Source: Roseomonas sp. KE0001 (lineage in GTDB: Bacteria; Pseudomonadota; Alphaproteobacteria; Acetobacterales; Acetobacteraceae). From it: a DNA stretch of 64,000 nucleotides. Both the position numbers and the translations under genes were made by a program. The notes under the pieces are model-generated. The model was not told the DNA's origin and did no database searches. It saw nothing but the letters and a program-made list of their open reading frames with translations. The stretch lies in contig NZ_RCVQ01000006.1 of assembly GCF_016107285.1 (NCBI RefSeq), forward strand, positions 186,001 through 250,000, in the 5' to 3' direction. Below are positions 36,353-45,088 of the stretch, one piece after another (position 1 is the first letter of the stretch; each line of letters opens with the position of its first letter).

Positions 36353-37378
36353 ATGTTCCGCTCACTGCGTGCGCTCACCATGCTCGCCTGCGCCTGGCTC
36401 GGGTCGTACGGCGCGGCTTCGGCCCAACCGGCCTCCGATATGCTCGGCGCCATCCGCGCCCGCGGCTATCTGCTCTGCGGCGTCGCCGGCGGCACGGTGG
36501 GCTTCAGCCTGCCGGACAGCCAGGGCGTGATGCGCGGCCTCGACGCCGATGGCTGCCGCGCCGTCGCCGCCGCTGTCCTCGGCGATGCCGAGAAGGTCCG
36601 GTTCGTGCCGACCACGGCGCAGAACCGCTTCACCGCGCTGCAATCGGGCGAGGTGGACATGCTGGTGCGCAACACCACCTGGACGCTGGGCCGCGAGGCG
36701 GCGCTCGGCCTCGAATTCGCCTCCGTCAACTTCTACGACGGCACCGGCTTCATGGTGAAGACCGAGAGCGGCGTGCGCGAGATGAGGCAGCTCAACGGCG
36801 CCTCGGTCTGCGTGCAGCCGGGCTCGACCACCGAGCTGAACCTGGCCGACTACTTCCGCAGCCACGGCATGAGCTTCTCGCCGCTCGTCATCGCCGATCT
36901 CGAGGAACTGCGCGCCGCCTTCATCAACGGCCGCTGCGATGCCTTCACCACCGACGCCTCCTCGCTCGCCGCCTTCCGCTACGCGCAGGGTCCGAACGCG
37001 GACAAGTACTTCCTGATCCCCGGCGTGATCTCGAAGGAGCCGCTCGGCAGCGTCGTCCGCAAGGGCGACTTCAAGTTCTTCGACGTGGTGCGCTGGACCC
37101 ATTTCGCGCAGCTGACGGCGGAGGAGCTGGGCATCACCAGCAAGAACCTCGACAGCTTCGCCGACAGCAACAGCCCGGAGGTGCAGCGCTTCCTGGGCCG
37201 GACCGGCGATCTCGGCAAGATGCTCGGCCTGCAGCCGGACTGGGCGGTGCAGATCGTCCGGCAGGTCGGCAATTTCGGCGAGATGTGGGACCGCAACATC
37301 GGCCCGCTCGGCGTCGAGCGGGGCATCAACAATCTCTGGAACAAGGGCGGCATCCAGTACGCGCCGCCGATGCGCTGA
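36353..37378 (+). CDS. amino-acid ABC transporter periplasmic binding protein (AapJ/BztA-like)
   Basis: A 341-residue SBP_bac_3 protein. Signal peptide with cleavage after ASA (about 24). MLGAIRARGYLLCGVAGGTVGFSLPDSQG, then VRFVPTTAQNRFTALQSGEVDMLVRNTTWTLGRE and LRAAFINGRCDAFTTDASSLA are typical of the general L-amino-acid receptor AapJ/BztA. The GAAGGA ribosome site is clear. No permease or ATPase gene is adjacent, so it is an orphan receptor that may use a transporter encoded elsewhere. Confidence 0.92.
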   Translation: MFRSLRALTMLACAWLGSYGAASAQPASDMLGAIRARGYLLCGVAGGTVGFSLPDSQGVMRGLDADGCRAVAAAVLGDAEKVRFVPTTAQNRFTALQSGEVDMLVRNTTWTLGREAALGLEFASVNFYDGTGFMVKTESGVREMRQLNGASVCVQPGSTTELNLADYFRSHGMSFSPLVIADLEELRAAFINGRCDAFTTDASSLAAFRYAQGPNADKYFLIPGVISKEPLGSVVRKGDFKFFDVVRWTHFAQLTAEELGITSKNLDSFADSNSPEVQRFLGRTGDLGKMLGLQPDWAVQIVRQVGNFGEMWDRNIGPLGVERGINNLWNKGGIQYAPPMR

Positions 37379-37501
37379 AGACGGGCCCGGTCGGGAGAAT
37401 CCGCGGGCGGTTCCATTCGACCGGAGGCTGCCCCAGAGTTGCCGCGGCCGCCGCGCGCCGGGCGGCCGCGGCTCTCCGCACCGGGCGCCAGGGAAGTCCG
37501 C

Positions 37502-38626
37502 ATGTCCGGCGATCCGCTCTTCGACCCCGCCGATTTCCGCATCCCCGAGGGCGTCGCGCATCTCTGCGCCGGTGGCGAGCCGCCCTTCCTGCTGCGGCAT
37601 GACGAGGCCTTCCGCCGCTACGCCGTGAACAAGAGCAACGGGCCCGCCGGGCGCGAGGCGCAGGAGGCGGAGGTGGAGCGGGTGCGCGGCCTCGTCGCAC
37701 GACGCTTCGGCATCCCGCACGACTCCACCGGCTTCGTCTCCAGCGTCGCCGAAGGGATGTCGATGCTGGTGGAAAGCCTCGACTGGCAGCCCGGCGACAA
37801 TGTCTGCCTCGATCCGGACGAGTATCCCTCCCTGGCCGCGCCCGCCATGCTGGGCCTGCCGGACGGGGTGGAGATCCGCCCCGTGCCGGTGCGCGACCCG
37901 GAGGCGGTGGCGGCGCGGATGGATGCGCGGACGCGGCTGCTCGCGGTCAGCCATGTCTCCTACCTGAACGGCGCGCGGCACGACCTCGCGGCCCTGCGCG
38001 CCGCGACCGACCGCCGGGGCGCGATGCTGGTGGTGGACCACACCCAGGCGGCGGGATACCTGCCGCTCGACGATGCCGCCGCCGCCGACTTCGCCTTCTG
38101 CGCCTGCTACAAGTGGCTGCTCGGCACCACCGGCACGGCCGTGGCCTACTGGAACCGCGAACGCCAGCCGGGTTGGCAGCCGCGCACGGCGGGGTGGTAC
38201 TCGCTCGCCTCGCAGAAGCGCCCGGACTATGGCGCCCGCCCGGCCCTGCGCCCGGACGCCATGCGCTTCAGCCGCGGCAATCCCTCCTACGTCTCGCTCT
38301 ATGTCCTGGGATCGGCGCTCGACTACCTGGACGGCTTCGGGACCGCGTCGGTGCGGGCGCATGTGCAGGGCCTGACCACGGCCTTGCTCGGCCGGCTGGC
38401 GGCGGCGGGGATCGCCAGCACCACGCCGGCGGATCCGGCGCGGCACGGCGCCAGCGTCTGCGTCGAGACGCCGCGCGCCGCCGCGATCGTGCGGCGGCTG
38501 GAGGCCGAGGGGATCTATGCCTGGAACGGGCGCGGCCGCATCCGCGTCAGCTTCCACGGCTACAACGGCGCGGCGGAGATGGAACGCGTGGCGGCGGCGC
38601 TGATCCGGCACGCGGCCGCCGGCTGA
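37502..38626 (+). CDS. class V aminotransferase-fold PLP enzyme
   Basis: A 374-residue fold-type I PLP protein of the cysteine desulfurase/isopenicillin N epimerase group. The PLP-binding Asp/His are in VVDHTQAAGYLPL, the Schiff-base Lys in CACYKWLLGTTG (about 203), and the C-terminal domain ends RIRVSFHGYNGAAEMERVAAAL. No active-site Cys loop of a true cysteine desulfurase is evident, so kynureninase-like, desulfurase-like or epimerase activity remains open. It follows the amino-acid receptor gene by about 120 bases. Confidence 0.85.
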   Translation: MSGDPLFDPADFRIPEGVAHLCAGGEPPFLLRHDEAFRRYAVNKSNGPAGREAQEAEVERVRGLVARRFGIPHDSTGFVSSVAEGMSMLVESLDWQPGDNVCLDPDEYPSLAAPAMLGLPDGVEIRPVPVRDPEAVAARMDARTRLLAVSHVSYLNGARHDLAALRAATDRRGAMLVVDHTQAAGYLPLDDAAAADFAFCACYKWLLGTTGTAVAYWNRERQPGWQPRTAGWYSLASQKRPDYGARPALRPDAMRFSRGNPSYVSLYVLGSALDYLDGFGTASVRAHVQGLTTALLGRLAAAGIASTTPADPARHGASVCVETPRAAAIVRRLEAEGIYAWNGRGRIRVSFHGYNGAAEMERVAAALIRHAAAG

Positions 38627-38670
38627 GGCTTTTCCGGGAAAGCGCGGCGGCGGGCCGGAGGCTTCCGGCC

Positions 38671-40035
38671 TCAGCCCACGCTGCCGGAGTCCGGCCCGGC
38701 CAGGGCCAGGTCGCGCAGGGTTTCCAAGGCAGGCCGCAGGCTGGCCTCCGGCGGCGCGGCCAGGGCCAGCCGTACCGCGTCCGGCGCATGCCCGGCGCCG
38801 ACGGCGAATTCGGCGGCGGGGGAGACGGCGATGCGCCGCCGGGCCGCCGCCGCGACGAAGGTCTCGGCCCGCCAGCCCGCCGGCAGTTCCAGCCAGAGGT
38901 GATAGGCGCGCGGGTCACCGCGCAGCCGCAGCCCGGCGTCGCCGAGGATCCCGCGTGCCAGCGCGTTGCGCGCCAGGGCATCGGCGCGTTTGCGTCGGAC
39001 CAGGGTGGCCACGCTGCCATCCTCCATCCACGCGGTGCCGGCGGCCAGGGTGAAGCCCTGGGCGGACCAGCCGCCCAGCCGCAGCGCGGCGGCCAGGCGG
39101 TGACGCAGCGCGGCGGGCGCCGCCATCATGCCCAGGGTCAGCCCCGGCGCGACCCGCTTCGACAGGCTGTCCACCACCACGACGTGATCCGGCGCATGGG
39201 CGGCGAGCGGCGCGACGGCCTCGCCGGCGAGGAAGGCATAGACGACATCCTCCACCGCCAGGATGCCCAGCTCGCGCAGCAGGGCGCCGAGCGCCGCCCG
39301 CCGCGCCGGCGGCATGGTGACGCCGAGCGGGTTGTGCAGATCCGGCTGGAGGTAGATCAGCCGCAGCGGATGCGCACGGTGCGCGGCCGCCACCGCCTCC
39401 GGCCGCAGCCCCTCGGCGTCCATGGCCAGGGGCACGGACTGCAGGCCGAGGCGCAGGGCCATGCCCTTGGCCATGGGATAGGTCATGGCCTCGAAGCCGA
39501 TCCGTTCGCCCGGCGCGACCAGGGCCGTGAACAGCGCGGCGATCGCCTGCTGCCCGCGCCCGGCGAAGAGCAACCCCTCGGTATCCGGCCGCCAGCCGCC
39601 GCGGGCCATCAGCGCCGATGTGGCGGCGCGGGCCTCGGCCGTGCCACGCACCGCGCCGCGCCCGAGCGCATCCATCAGCGCCTCTGGCCCGGTCAGGCCG
39701 ACAAGGCCGGGGGCCAGCAACGCCGCCTGATCCGGCAGCACCGAGAAATTCACCTCGAGATCCGTCACCTCCGCCCCTCCCGCCTCGCGGGCGGGCGGCC
39801 TGGGCAGTGGCGTGCCGGCGGCGCGTAGGAAGGTGCCGCGCCCGACCTCGCCCACCGTCACGCCCCGGCGGGTCAGCTCGGCATAGACACGGCTGGCGGT
39901 TGAGGCGGCGATGCCGCGCCGGTGCGCGAAGTCCCGGCTGGTCGGCAGCCGGTCGCCGGCCCGGCGGCGCCCGGCGGCGAGATCGGCGGCGAGTTCCTGG
40001 CTCAGGGCGTCGGCGATGGCGCGAAAGTCGGTCAT
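38671..40035 (-). CDS. MocR-type GntR/aminotransferase regulator
   Basis: A 454-residue fusion of an N-terminal GntR winged helix (about 1-75, with GDRLPTSRDFAHRRGIAASTASRVYAELTRRG) to a fold-type I aminotransferase domain. The PLP Lys is in DSLSKRVAPGL (about 292), and YLQPDLHNPLG is the Asn-Pro motif. MocR proteins sense amino compounds or PLP and regulate a divergent gene. Here the divergent unit is DUF1127-phzF, and several dyads lie in the 93-base gap. An autorepressor/activator switch is likely. Confidence 0.92.
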   Translation of the reverse strand: MTDFRAIADALSQELAADLAAGRRRAGDRLPTSRDFAHRRGIAASTASRVYAELTRRGVTVGEVGRGTFLRAAGTPLPRPPAREAGGAEVTDLEVNFSVLPDQAALLAPGLVGLTGPEALMDALGRGAVRGTAEARAATSALMARGGWRPDTEGLLFAGRGQQAIAALFTALVAPGERIGFEAMTYPMAKGMALRLGLQSVPLAMDAEGLRPEAVAAAHRAHPLRLIYLQPDLHNPLGVTMPPARRAALGALLRELGILAVEDVVYAFLAGEAVAPLAAHAPDHVVVVDSLSKRVAPGLTLGMMAAPAALRHRLAAALRLGGWSAQGFTLAAGTAWMEDGSVATLVRRKRADALARNALARGILGDAGLRLRGDPRAYHLWLELPAGWRAETFVAAAARRRIAVSPAAEFAVGAGHAPDAVRLALAAPPEASLRPALETLRDLALAGPDSGSVG

Positions 40036-40041
40036 CGGGCG

Positions 40042-40164
40042 ATTGTACCGAGAACAATTCCGCTATTGAAGCGGTAATTTGCTCCATGCCATGAATTGAT
40101 TCGGGTCAATTTGAAGGAGCCCACCGTTTTGATCGGATCAATAGGGCAGTCGTGTCGGTACAAT
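40042..40164. promoter_or_regulatory. MocR operator region: paired dyads and a distant inverted repeat
   Basis: Three elements. TTGATCGGATCAA at 40129-40141 is a perfect palindrome (6-bp arms, one central base). A weaker copy, TTGATTCGGGTCAA, is at 40096-40109, start-to-start 33 bases, about three helical turns. ATTGTACCGA at 40042-40051 recurs inverted as TCGGTACAAT at 40155-40164; the first copy is also half of ATTGT-N7-ACAAT. The patch is A/T-rich against its surroundings. Binding by the adjacent MocR protein is inference. Confidence 0.6.
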
Positions 40165-40347
40165 TCGCAAGGCATCGTCGGGAGCGTCCGCTTCCTCCTC
40201 GCCGCCTGCGAGGCGAGGCTGCGCCTCTGGCGCCGGCGCGCCGCCACCCGGGCCGAACTCCGCGATCTGCCCCCGGAGCGGCTGCGTGACCTCGGCATGA
40301 CCGGGGCGGAAGCGGCCCGTGAGGCCGCCCGGCCCTTCTGGTCATGA
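40129..40347 (+). CDS. DUF1127 small protein
   Basis: A 72-residue protein ending in the DUF1127 motif: LWRRRAATRAELRDLPPERLRDLGMTGAEAAREAARPFW. Family members are short Arg-rich proteins; some bind RNA or affect phosphate and stress responses. There is no ATG or GTG. AAGGAG at 40114-40119 is nine bases before TTG 40129, which therefore is the best start; a TTG at 40096 has no ribosome site. The start codon lies inside the palindrome 40129-40141, so a bound regulator would block both transcription and the start region. The stop overlaps phzF (ATGA). Confidence 0.75.
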   Translation: MIGSIGQSCRYNSQGIVGSVRFLLAACEARLRLWRRRAATRAELRDLPPERLRDLGMTGAEAAREAARPFWS

Positions 40348-41255
40348 GCGCCGCGGCCACGTGTGCCGGGCCCGGACGGCCTGCGGAGCACCGCTACGCT
40401 GTTCTGGACGTCTTCACGGACCGGCCGCTGAGCGGCAATCCGCTGGCCGTGCTGCCGGAAGCCGGGGGGCTGGACGGGGCCACGATGCAGGCCCTCGCGC
40501 GCGAGTTCAACCACTCCGAGACCAGCTTCCTGATGCCGCCCGAGAACCCGGCGAACACCGCGCGGCTGCGGATCTTCACCCCGGCGCACGAACTGCCCTT
40601 CGCCGGCCATCCGACGCTGGGCGGTGCCTGCGCCCTGGCCTGGGATCTGGCCGCGCGGGGCCTCGCGGTGCCGGAGGAGATCCGCTTCGAGGTGCCGGCC
40701 GGCCTGACGGTGGTGGTGCCGCGTCGGCGGGACGGCGTGGTCGTCGGTGGCGAGCTTCGCGCGCCGCAGCCGCTTCGCCGCCTCGGCGCGGTATCGCGGG
40801 CGGCGGTGGCGGCCAGCCTCTCCCTGCCGGAGGCGGCGCTGGCCTCGGCCGAGATCGCCGGCGTCGGCACGCCCTTCCTGCTGGTGGAGCTGGCGGAGGC
40901 GGAGGCGATGGCGCGACTCGTCCCCGATCCCGCCGCCTGGGACCGGCTGCCGAAGGAGGAGGGGGCCGGGCGGCTCTACGTCTTCCGGCGCGATGGCCCG
41001 GGCGCGCTGCGCGCCCGCATGTTCACCCGCCGGCTCCAGGAGGATCCGGCGACCGGCAGCGCCACCGCCGCGGCCGTGGCGCTGCTGCTCGACCGCGAGG
41101 GCGGCGCGGTGCTGGAGCTCGACGTCCGCCAGGGGGTGGAGATGGGGCGGCCCAGCCGGCTCACGGCCCGCGCCTGGCGCACGGCGGAGGGCATCCTCGC
41201 CGCGGTGGGCGGGAATTGCGTGCCGGTGATGGAAGGGCGCCTCCGGCTCCCGTGA
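40344..41255 (+). CDS. PhzF family isomerase/epimerase
   Basis: A 303-residue protein of the PhzF/diaminopimelate-epimerase fold. YAVLDVFTDRPLSGNPLAV opens the first half, Glu59 in FNHSETSF is the family's catalytic acid, RIFTPAHELPFAGHPTLG follows, and EDPATGSATAA marks the second half. The natural substrate is unknown; phenazine genes are absent. It is coupled to DUF1127 and probably regulated by the divergent MocR protein, which suggests an amino-acid-like substrate. Confidence 0.9.
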   Translation: MSAAATCAGPGRPAEHRYAVLDVFTDRPLSGNPLAVLPEAGGLDGATMQALAREFNHSETSFLMPPENPANTARLRIFTPAHELPFAGHPTLGGACALAWDLAARGLAVPEEIRFEVPAGLTVVVPRRRDGVVVGGELRAPQPLRRLGAVSRAAVAASLSLPEAALASAEIAGVGTPFLLVELAEAEAMARLVPDPAAWDRLPKEEGAGRLYVFRRDGPGALRARMFTRRLQEDPATGSATAAAVALLLDREGGAVLELDVRQGVEMGRPSRLTARAWRTAEGILAAVGGNCVPVMEGRLRLP

Positions 41256-41278
41256 CGGGGCCCGGCCGCGGCAGGTGC

Positions 41279-42607
41279 TCAGCCCGCCACCGCCCGCTCC
41301 ACGGCGCGGGCGAACTTCGCGGCGATCTCGTCCACCTGCGCCGCCGTCACCGTGTAGGGCGGCGCCAGGATGGCATGGTCGCCGAGGCGGCCGTCGATCG
41401 TGCCGTTCATCGGATAGCAGGCCAGCCCCTCCTCATAGGCGAGGTCGCGCACCCGCTCGTGCACGGCCAGCGCCGGGTCGAAGGGGGTCTTGGTGGCGCG
41501 GTCCCGCACCAGCTCCACCGCCCAGAACAGGCCGCGCCCGCGGATCTCGCCGACATGCGCATGGTTGCCGAGGCGCTCGGTCAGGGCCTGTTCCAGCCGC
41601 GCGCCCTGGCGCGTGACATTGGCCAGCAGGTCCTCCTCGGCGATCACCCGCTGCACCGCCAGCGCGGCGGCACAGGCCATGGGATGCGCCTGGTAGGTAT
41701 GGCCGTGCTTGAAGGCGCCGGAGCCGTCGCGCAGCGCCGCCACCACCTTCTCCGCCACCAGGATGCCGCCGATCGGCTGGTAGCCGCCGCCCAGCCCCTT
41801 GGCGATGACCTGGATATCCGGCGCCACGCCCTCCTGCTCCCAGGCGTGCAGCGTGCCGGTGCGGCCCATGCCGCACATCACCTCGTCCAGGATCAGCAGC
41901 GCGCCGTGCCGGTCGCAGATCTCGCGCATGGCCTGGAAATAGCCGGGCAGGGCGGTGACGCAGCCGAGCGTGGCGCCCACCATGGTCTCGGCCAGGAAGG
42001 CGATGACGGTCCCGGGGCCGAGGCGCCGGAACTCCGCCTCCAGCTCGGCTGCGAGGCGGGCGACATAGTCCGCGTCGCTCTCGCCCTCGGCGCGGCCGCG
42101 ATAGGGATAGCAGGCCGAGACATGGCTGAAGGCGTCGGAGAGCAGCGGGGCGTAGGGCGCGCGGCGCATGGCGTTGCCGCCGGCGGCCAGCGCGCCGAGC
42201 GTGTTGCCGTGATAGCTCTGCCGGCGGGCGATGACGTGGCGCCGCTCCGGCTGGCCGATCTCCAGGAAGTACTGCCGGGCGATCTTGAGCGCCGCCTCGT
42301 TGCCCTCGCTGCCGGAGGAGACGAAATAGGCGTGGCTGAGCCCGCCCGGCCGATGGCCGACCAGCACATCGGCCAGGGCCTCGGCGCTCTCGCAGCCGAA
42401 CAGCGCGGTATGCGCGTAGCAGAGCGTCTCCATCTGCGCCCGCATGGCCTCCAGCACCCGGGGGTGGCCGTGGCCGAGGCAGGCGACGGCGGCGCCGCCG
42501 GACCCGTCGATGATGGCGCGGCCGTCCTGGTCGCGCAGGTGGATGCCCTGGCCGGAGAGCGCGAGAGGGGGGTCGCTGCGCAGGCTGCGATGGATCAGGT
42601 GGCTCAT
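41279..42607 (-). CDS. class III aminotransferase
   Basis: A 442-residue PLP enzyme of the omega-amino-acid/adenosylmethionine-8-amino-7-oxononanoate transaminase family. VSSGSEGNEAALKIARQY binds phosphate, ILDEVMCGMGRTGTLHAWEQEGVAPDI holds the Asp that pairs with the pyridine nitrogen, and the Schiff-base Lys is in VIAKGLGGGYQP (about 269). Length is normal. The amino donor cannot be assigned. It is convergent with phzF and divergent from the second PBP gene. Confidence 0.9.
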   Translation of the reverse strand: MSHLIHRSLRSDPPLALSGQGIHLRDQDGRAIIDGSGGAAVACLGHGHPRVLEAMRAQMETLCYAHTALFGCESAEALADVLVGHRPGGLSHAYFVSSGSEGNEAALKIARQYFLEIGQPERRHVIARRQSYHGNTLGALAAGGNAMRRAPYAPLLSDAFSHVSACYPYRGRAEGESDADYVARLAAELEAEFRRLGPGTVIAFLAETMVGATLGCVTALPGYFQAMREICDRHGALLILDEVMCGMGRTGTLHAWEQEGVAPDIQVIAKGLGGGYQPIGGILVAEKVVAALRDGSGAFKHGHTYQAHPMACAAALAVQRVIAEEDLLANVTRQGARLEQALTERLGNHAHVGEIRGRGLFWAVELVRDRATKTPFDPALAVHERVRDLAYEEGLACYPMNGTIDGRLGDHAILAPPYTVTAAQVDEIAAKFARAVERAVAG

Positions 42608-42721
42608 GCGGCCTCTCTCCCGGGCGTGGCGGGGAGAGCCTAGGTCGGATCGGGAGCCGGCGACAGGGCGACGCGGCGGGGGATGTTTTCATCCCCCCGC
42701 GATCTGCTCTAAGCCTTTGCC

Positions 42722-44536
42722 ATGGCTCGCTCCACAGCCCGCGCCGCCGCCCTGCCGCCCCGCCCCGCGCCGCAGGCCCGGCCGCGCCGGCGTGGCCTGC
42801 CGGCCCGGCTGCTGCGGCTGCTCCTGCTGCTGCTCATCTGGGGCGGGCTGGCGCTGGCGGCGCTGCTGCTCGCCTTCGCCTGGGACCTGCCCCGCCCGGA
42901 GGAGGCGCTGGCCACGACCCGCCGCCCTTCCGTGACGCTGGAGGCCGCCGACGGGCGCCTGCTCGCCACCAGCGGCGACCTCTATGGCGAGGCGGTGCGG
43001 CTGGCCGACCTGCCGCCCTACCTGCCGGGCGCGCTGATGGCGGTGGAGGACCGCCGCTTCCGGGCCCATTTCGGCCTCGACCCTCTCGGACTGGCGCGCG
43101 CCGCCATCGCCAACCTGCGCGCCGGGCGGGTGGTGCAGGGCGGCTCGACCCTGACCCAGCAGCTCGCCAAGAACCTGTTCCTGACGCCCGAGCGCAGCCT
43201 GCGCCGCAAGGTGCAGGAGGCGATGCTGGCGCTCTGGCTGGAGCGCCGCTTCACCAAGGACCAGCTGCTGGAGATCTACCTGAACCGCGTCTACCTCGGC
43301 AGCGGCGCCTATGGGATGGATGCGGCCGCGCGGCTCTATTTCGGCGTGCCGGCGCGGCGCGTGACGCTCTGGCAGGCGGCGATCCTGGCCGGGCTGCCCA
43401 AGGCGCCCTCCCGGCTGAACCCGCGCGTCGCCCCGGCGGCGGCCATGCACCGGGGCGCCGACGTGCTGCGGGACATGGCCGAGGTCGGGCTGATCACCGC
43501 CGCGCGCGCCACCCAGGAGGCCGAGCGCATGGCGCTGCCGCGCCGGCCCTCCGGCGATGCCGGCTGGTTCGCCGATTGGGTCCAGGAGGATCTGGCCGAG
43601 GCCTATCCCGGCGCCGGCGACCTCATCCTCCGCACCACGCTCGATCTGCGGCTGCAGGCGGTGGTGGAGGCGCGGCTGGAGGCGCTGCTGGCCGGGCCCG
43701 GCGCCGCCGCGCGGGCCGGCCAGGGGGCGGTGGTGGTGCTCGACGCGCGGGACGGTGCGGTGCGCGCCCTGGCGGGCGGGCGCAGCTACCGGCAAAGCCC
43801 CTTCAACCGCGCCACGGCGGCGCGGCGGCAGCCCGGCTCGGCCTTCAAGCCTTTCGTCTTCCTCGCGGCGCTGGAGGCCGGGGCCACCCCGGAGGAGATG
43901 GTGTCGGATGCGCCGCTGAGCCTCGGCCGCTGGTCGCCGGGCAATGGCCACTGGCGGGCACGCGGCGCGATCACGCTGGAGGAGGCGCTGGCGCAGAGCG
44001 TCAACACCGCCGCCGTGCGGGTGATGCAGCGCGGCGGCGGGCCGCGCGCGGTGGCGGCGGTGGCGCGGCGCCTCGGCATCCAGGGCCGCTTTCCCGATGC
44101 GCCCTCTTTGGCCCTGGGCACGGCGGAGGTGACGCTGCTCGACCTGGTGGCGGGCTACGCCCCCTTCGCCAATGGCGGCTACAGCGTCACGCCCTATGGC
44201 GTCAGCCGCGCCGAATCCGCCGAGCGCCTGCTGGCCGTGCCGCGCACCGCGCCGCAGCGGGCCGTCGCGCCCGAGCATGCGGCGATGATGCGCCGCATGC
44301 TGGGCGCGGTGGTGCGGGAGGGCACCGGCCGCGCCGCCGCCGTGCCGGGCCTGGCCCCAGGCGGCAAGACCGGCACGACGCAGGACTCGCGCGATGCCTG
44401 GTTCATCGGCCTGGCGGGGCCGCTGGTGATCGGTGTCTGGCTGGGCAATGACGATGCCGGCCCGATGGCCGATGTGCGCGGCGGCAGCCTGCCGGCGCAG
44501 CTGTTCCGAAGCATCGTCGAGGAGGGATTGCGATGA
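42722..44536 (+). CDS. class A penicillin-binding protein (short PBP1 type)
   Basis: A 604-residue bifunctional peptidoglycan synthase without the large OB insert of PBP1A. Basic tail, one membrane helix (about 28-50), GT51 domain with AVEDRRFRAHFGLDP and GGSTLTQQLAKNLF, transpeptidase with SxxK in GSAFKPF (about 372), SVN, and KTGTT (about 549). It may be PBP1C- or PBP2-like; the exact class is uncertain. Together with mrcA it gives two class A PBPs in the window. The stop overlaps the next gene by four bases. Confidence 0.92.
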   Translation: MARSTARAAALPPRPAPQARPRRRGLPARLLRLLLLLLIWGGLALAALLLAFAWDLPRPEEALATTRRPSVTLEAADGRLLATSGDLYGEAVRLADLPPYLPGALMAVEDRRFRAHFGLDPLGLARAAIANLRAGRVVQGGSTLTQQLAKNLFLTPERSLRRKVQEAMLALWLERRFTKDQLLEIYLNRVYLGSGAYGMDAAARLYFGVPARRVTLWQAAILAGLPKAPSRLNPRVAPAAAMHRGADVLRDMAEVGLITAARATQEAERMALPRRPSGDAGWFADWVQEDLAEAYPGAGDLILRTTLDLRLQAVVEARLEALLAGPGAAARAGQGAVVVLDARDGAVRALAGGRSYRQSPFNRATAARRQPGSAFKPFVFLAALEAGATPEEMVSDAPLSLGRWSPGNGHWRARGAITLEEALAQSVNTAAVRVMQRGGGPRAVAAVARRLGIQGRFPDAPSLALGTAEVTLLDLVAGYAPFANGGYSVTPYGVSRAESAERLLAVPRTAPQRAVAPEHAAMMRRMLGAVVREGTGRAAAVPGLAPGGKTGTTQDSRDAWFIGLAGPLVIGVWLGNDDAGPMADVRGGSLPAQLFRSIVEEGLR

Positions 44537-45078
44537 GCGAGGCGGAGGGCGAGGCGGGCCGCCGCATGGCCGGGCTGGCGCGGCCGATGCAGCACGCGGT
44601 GAACAACCTGTTCATGGTGCTGGTCATGAACCTGGAGGCGATCCAGGGGAGCCTGCCGCCGGAGGACCGCAACGCCGTGCGCCTCGGCCGGGCCCTGCAG
44701 GGGGCGCGGCAGGCGGAGGCCCTGCTGCGCTCCTACCTGCGCCTCGGCCGGCCGGAGGAGCAGGGCGAGATCGATTCCGCGCGCTTCCTGGAGGCGGTGC
44801 TGCCGGTGCTGAACCTCGCCGCCGGCAAGCCGCTGACCCTGGAGGTGGCGGCGGCGGCGCCGGTCCGCCCGGCCCGTCCCCGGGCCGACATCGCCCTGCT
44901 GGCCCTGGCGGAGGGCGTGCGCGGGCTGCCCGCCTCGGCGCCGCGCCGGCTGCGGCTGGAGGGCCGGCTGCTGACGGCGAGCTGGCCGGCGCCGGAGGCG
45001 GCGCTGCCGCTGCTGGCCGCGGCCGGGATGCCGGCCGAGGTGGCGGGGGAGGAGACCCGGCTGCGCCTGGGCGCCTGA
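44533..45078 (+). CDS. truncated histidine-kinase-like (DHp) protein
   Basis: A 181-residue cytoplasmic protein. Residues 18-36 read PMQHAVNNLFMVLVMNLEA, resembling the H-box of hybrid kinases (H-D/A-x-N-N-L-L-x-x-I-x-x-N-L-E), with His21 and Asn24/25. A second helix with LRSYLRLGRPEE and the IDSARFLEAVLPVLNLAAGKPLTLEV stretch resemble the end of a dimerisation domain and the start of an HATPase domain. But the N, G1 and G2 ATP-binding boxes are missing. It may be a histidine phosphotransferase or pseudokinase. The ATG overlaps the PBP stop (ATGA). Confidence 0.65.
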   Translation: MSEAEGEAGRRMAGLARPMQHAVNNLFMVLVMNLEAIQGSLPPEDRNAVRLGRALQGARQAEALLRSYLRLGRPEEQGEIDSARFLEAVLPVLNLAAGKPLTLEVAAAAPVRPARPRADIALLALAEGVRGLPASAPRRLRLEGRLLTASWPAPEAALPLLAAAGMPAEVAGEETRLRLGA

Positions 45079-45088
45079 GCCGCCGCCT

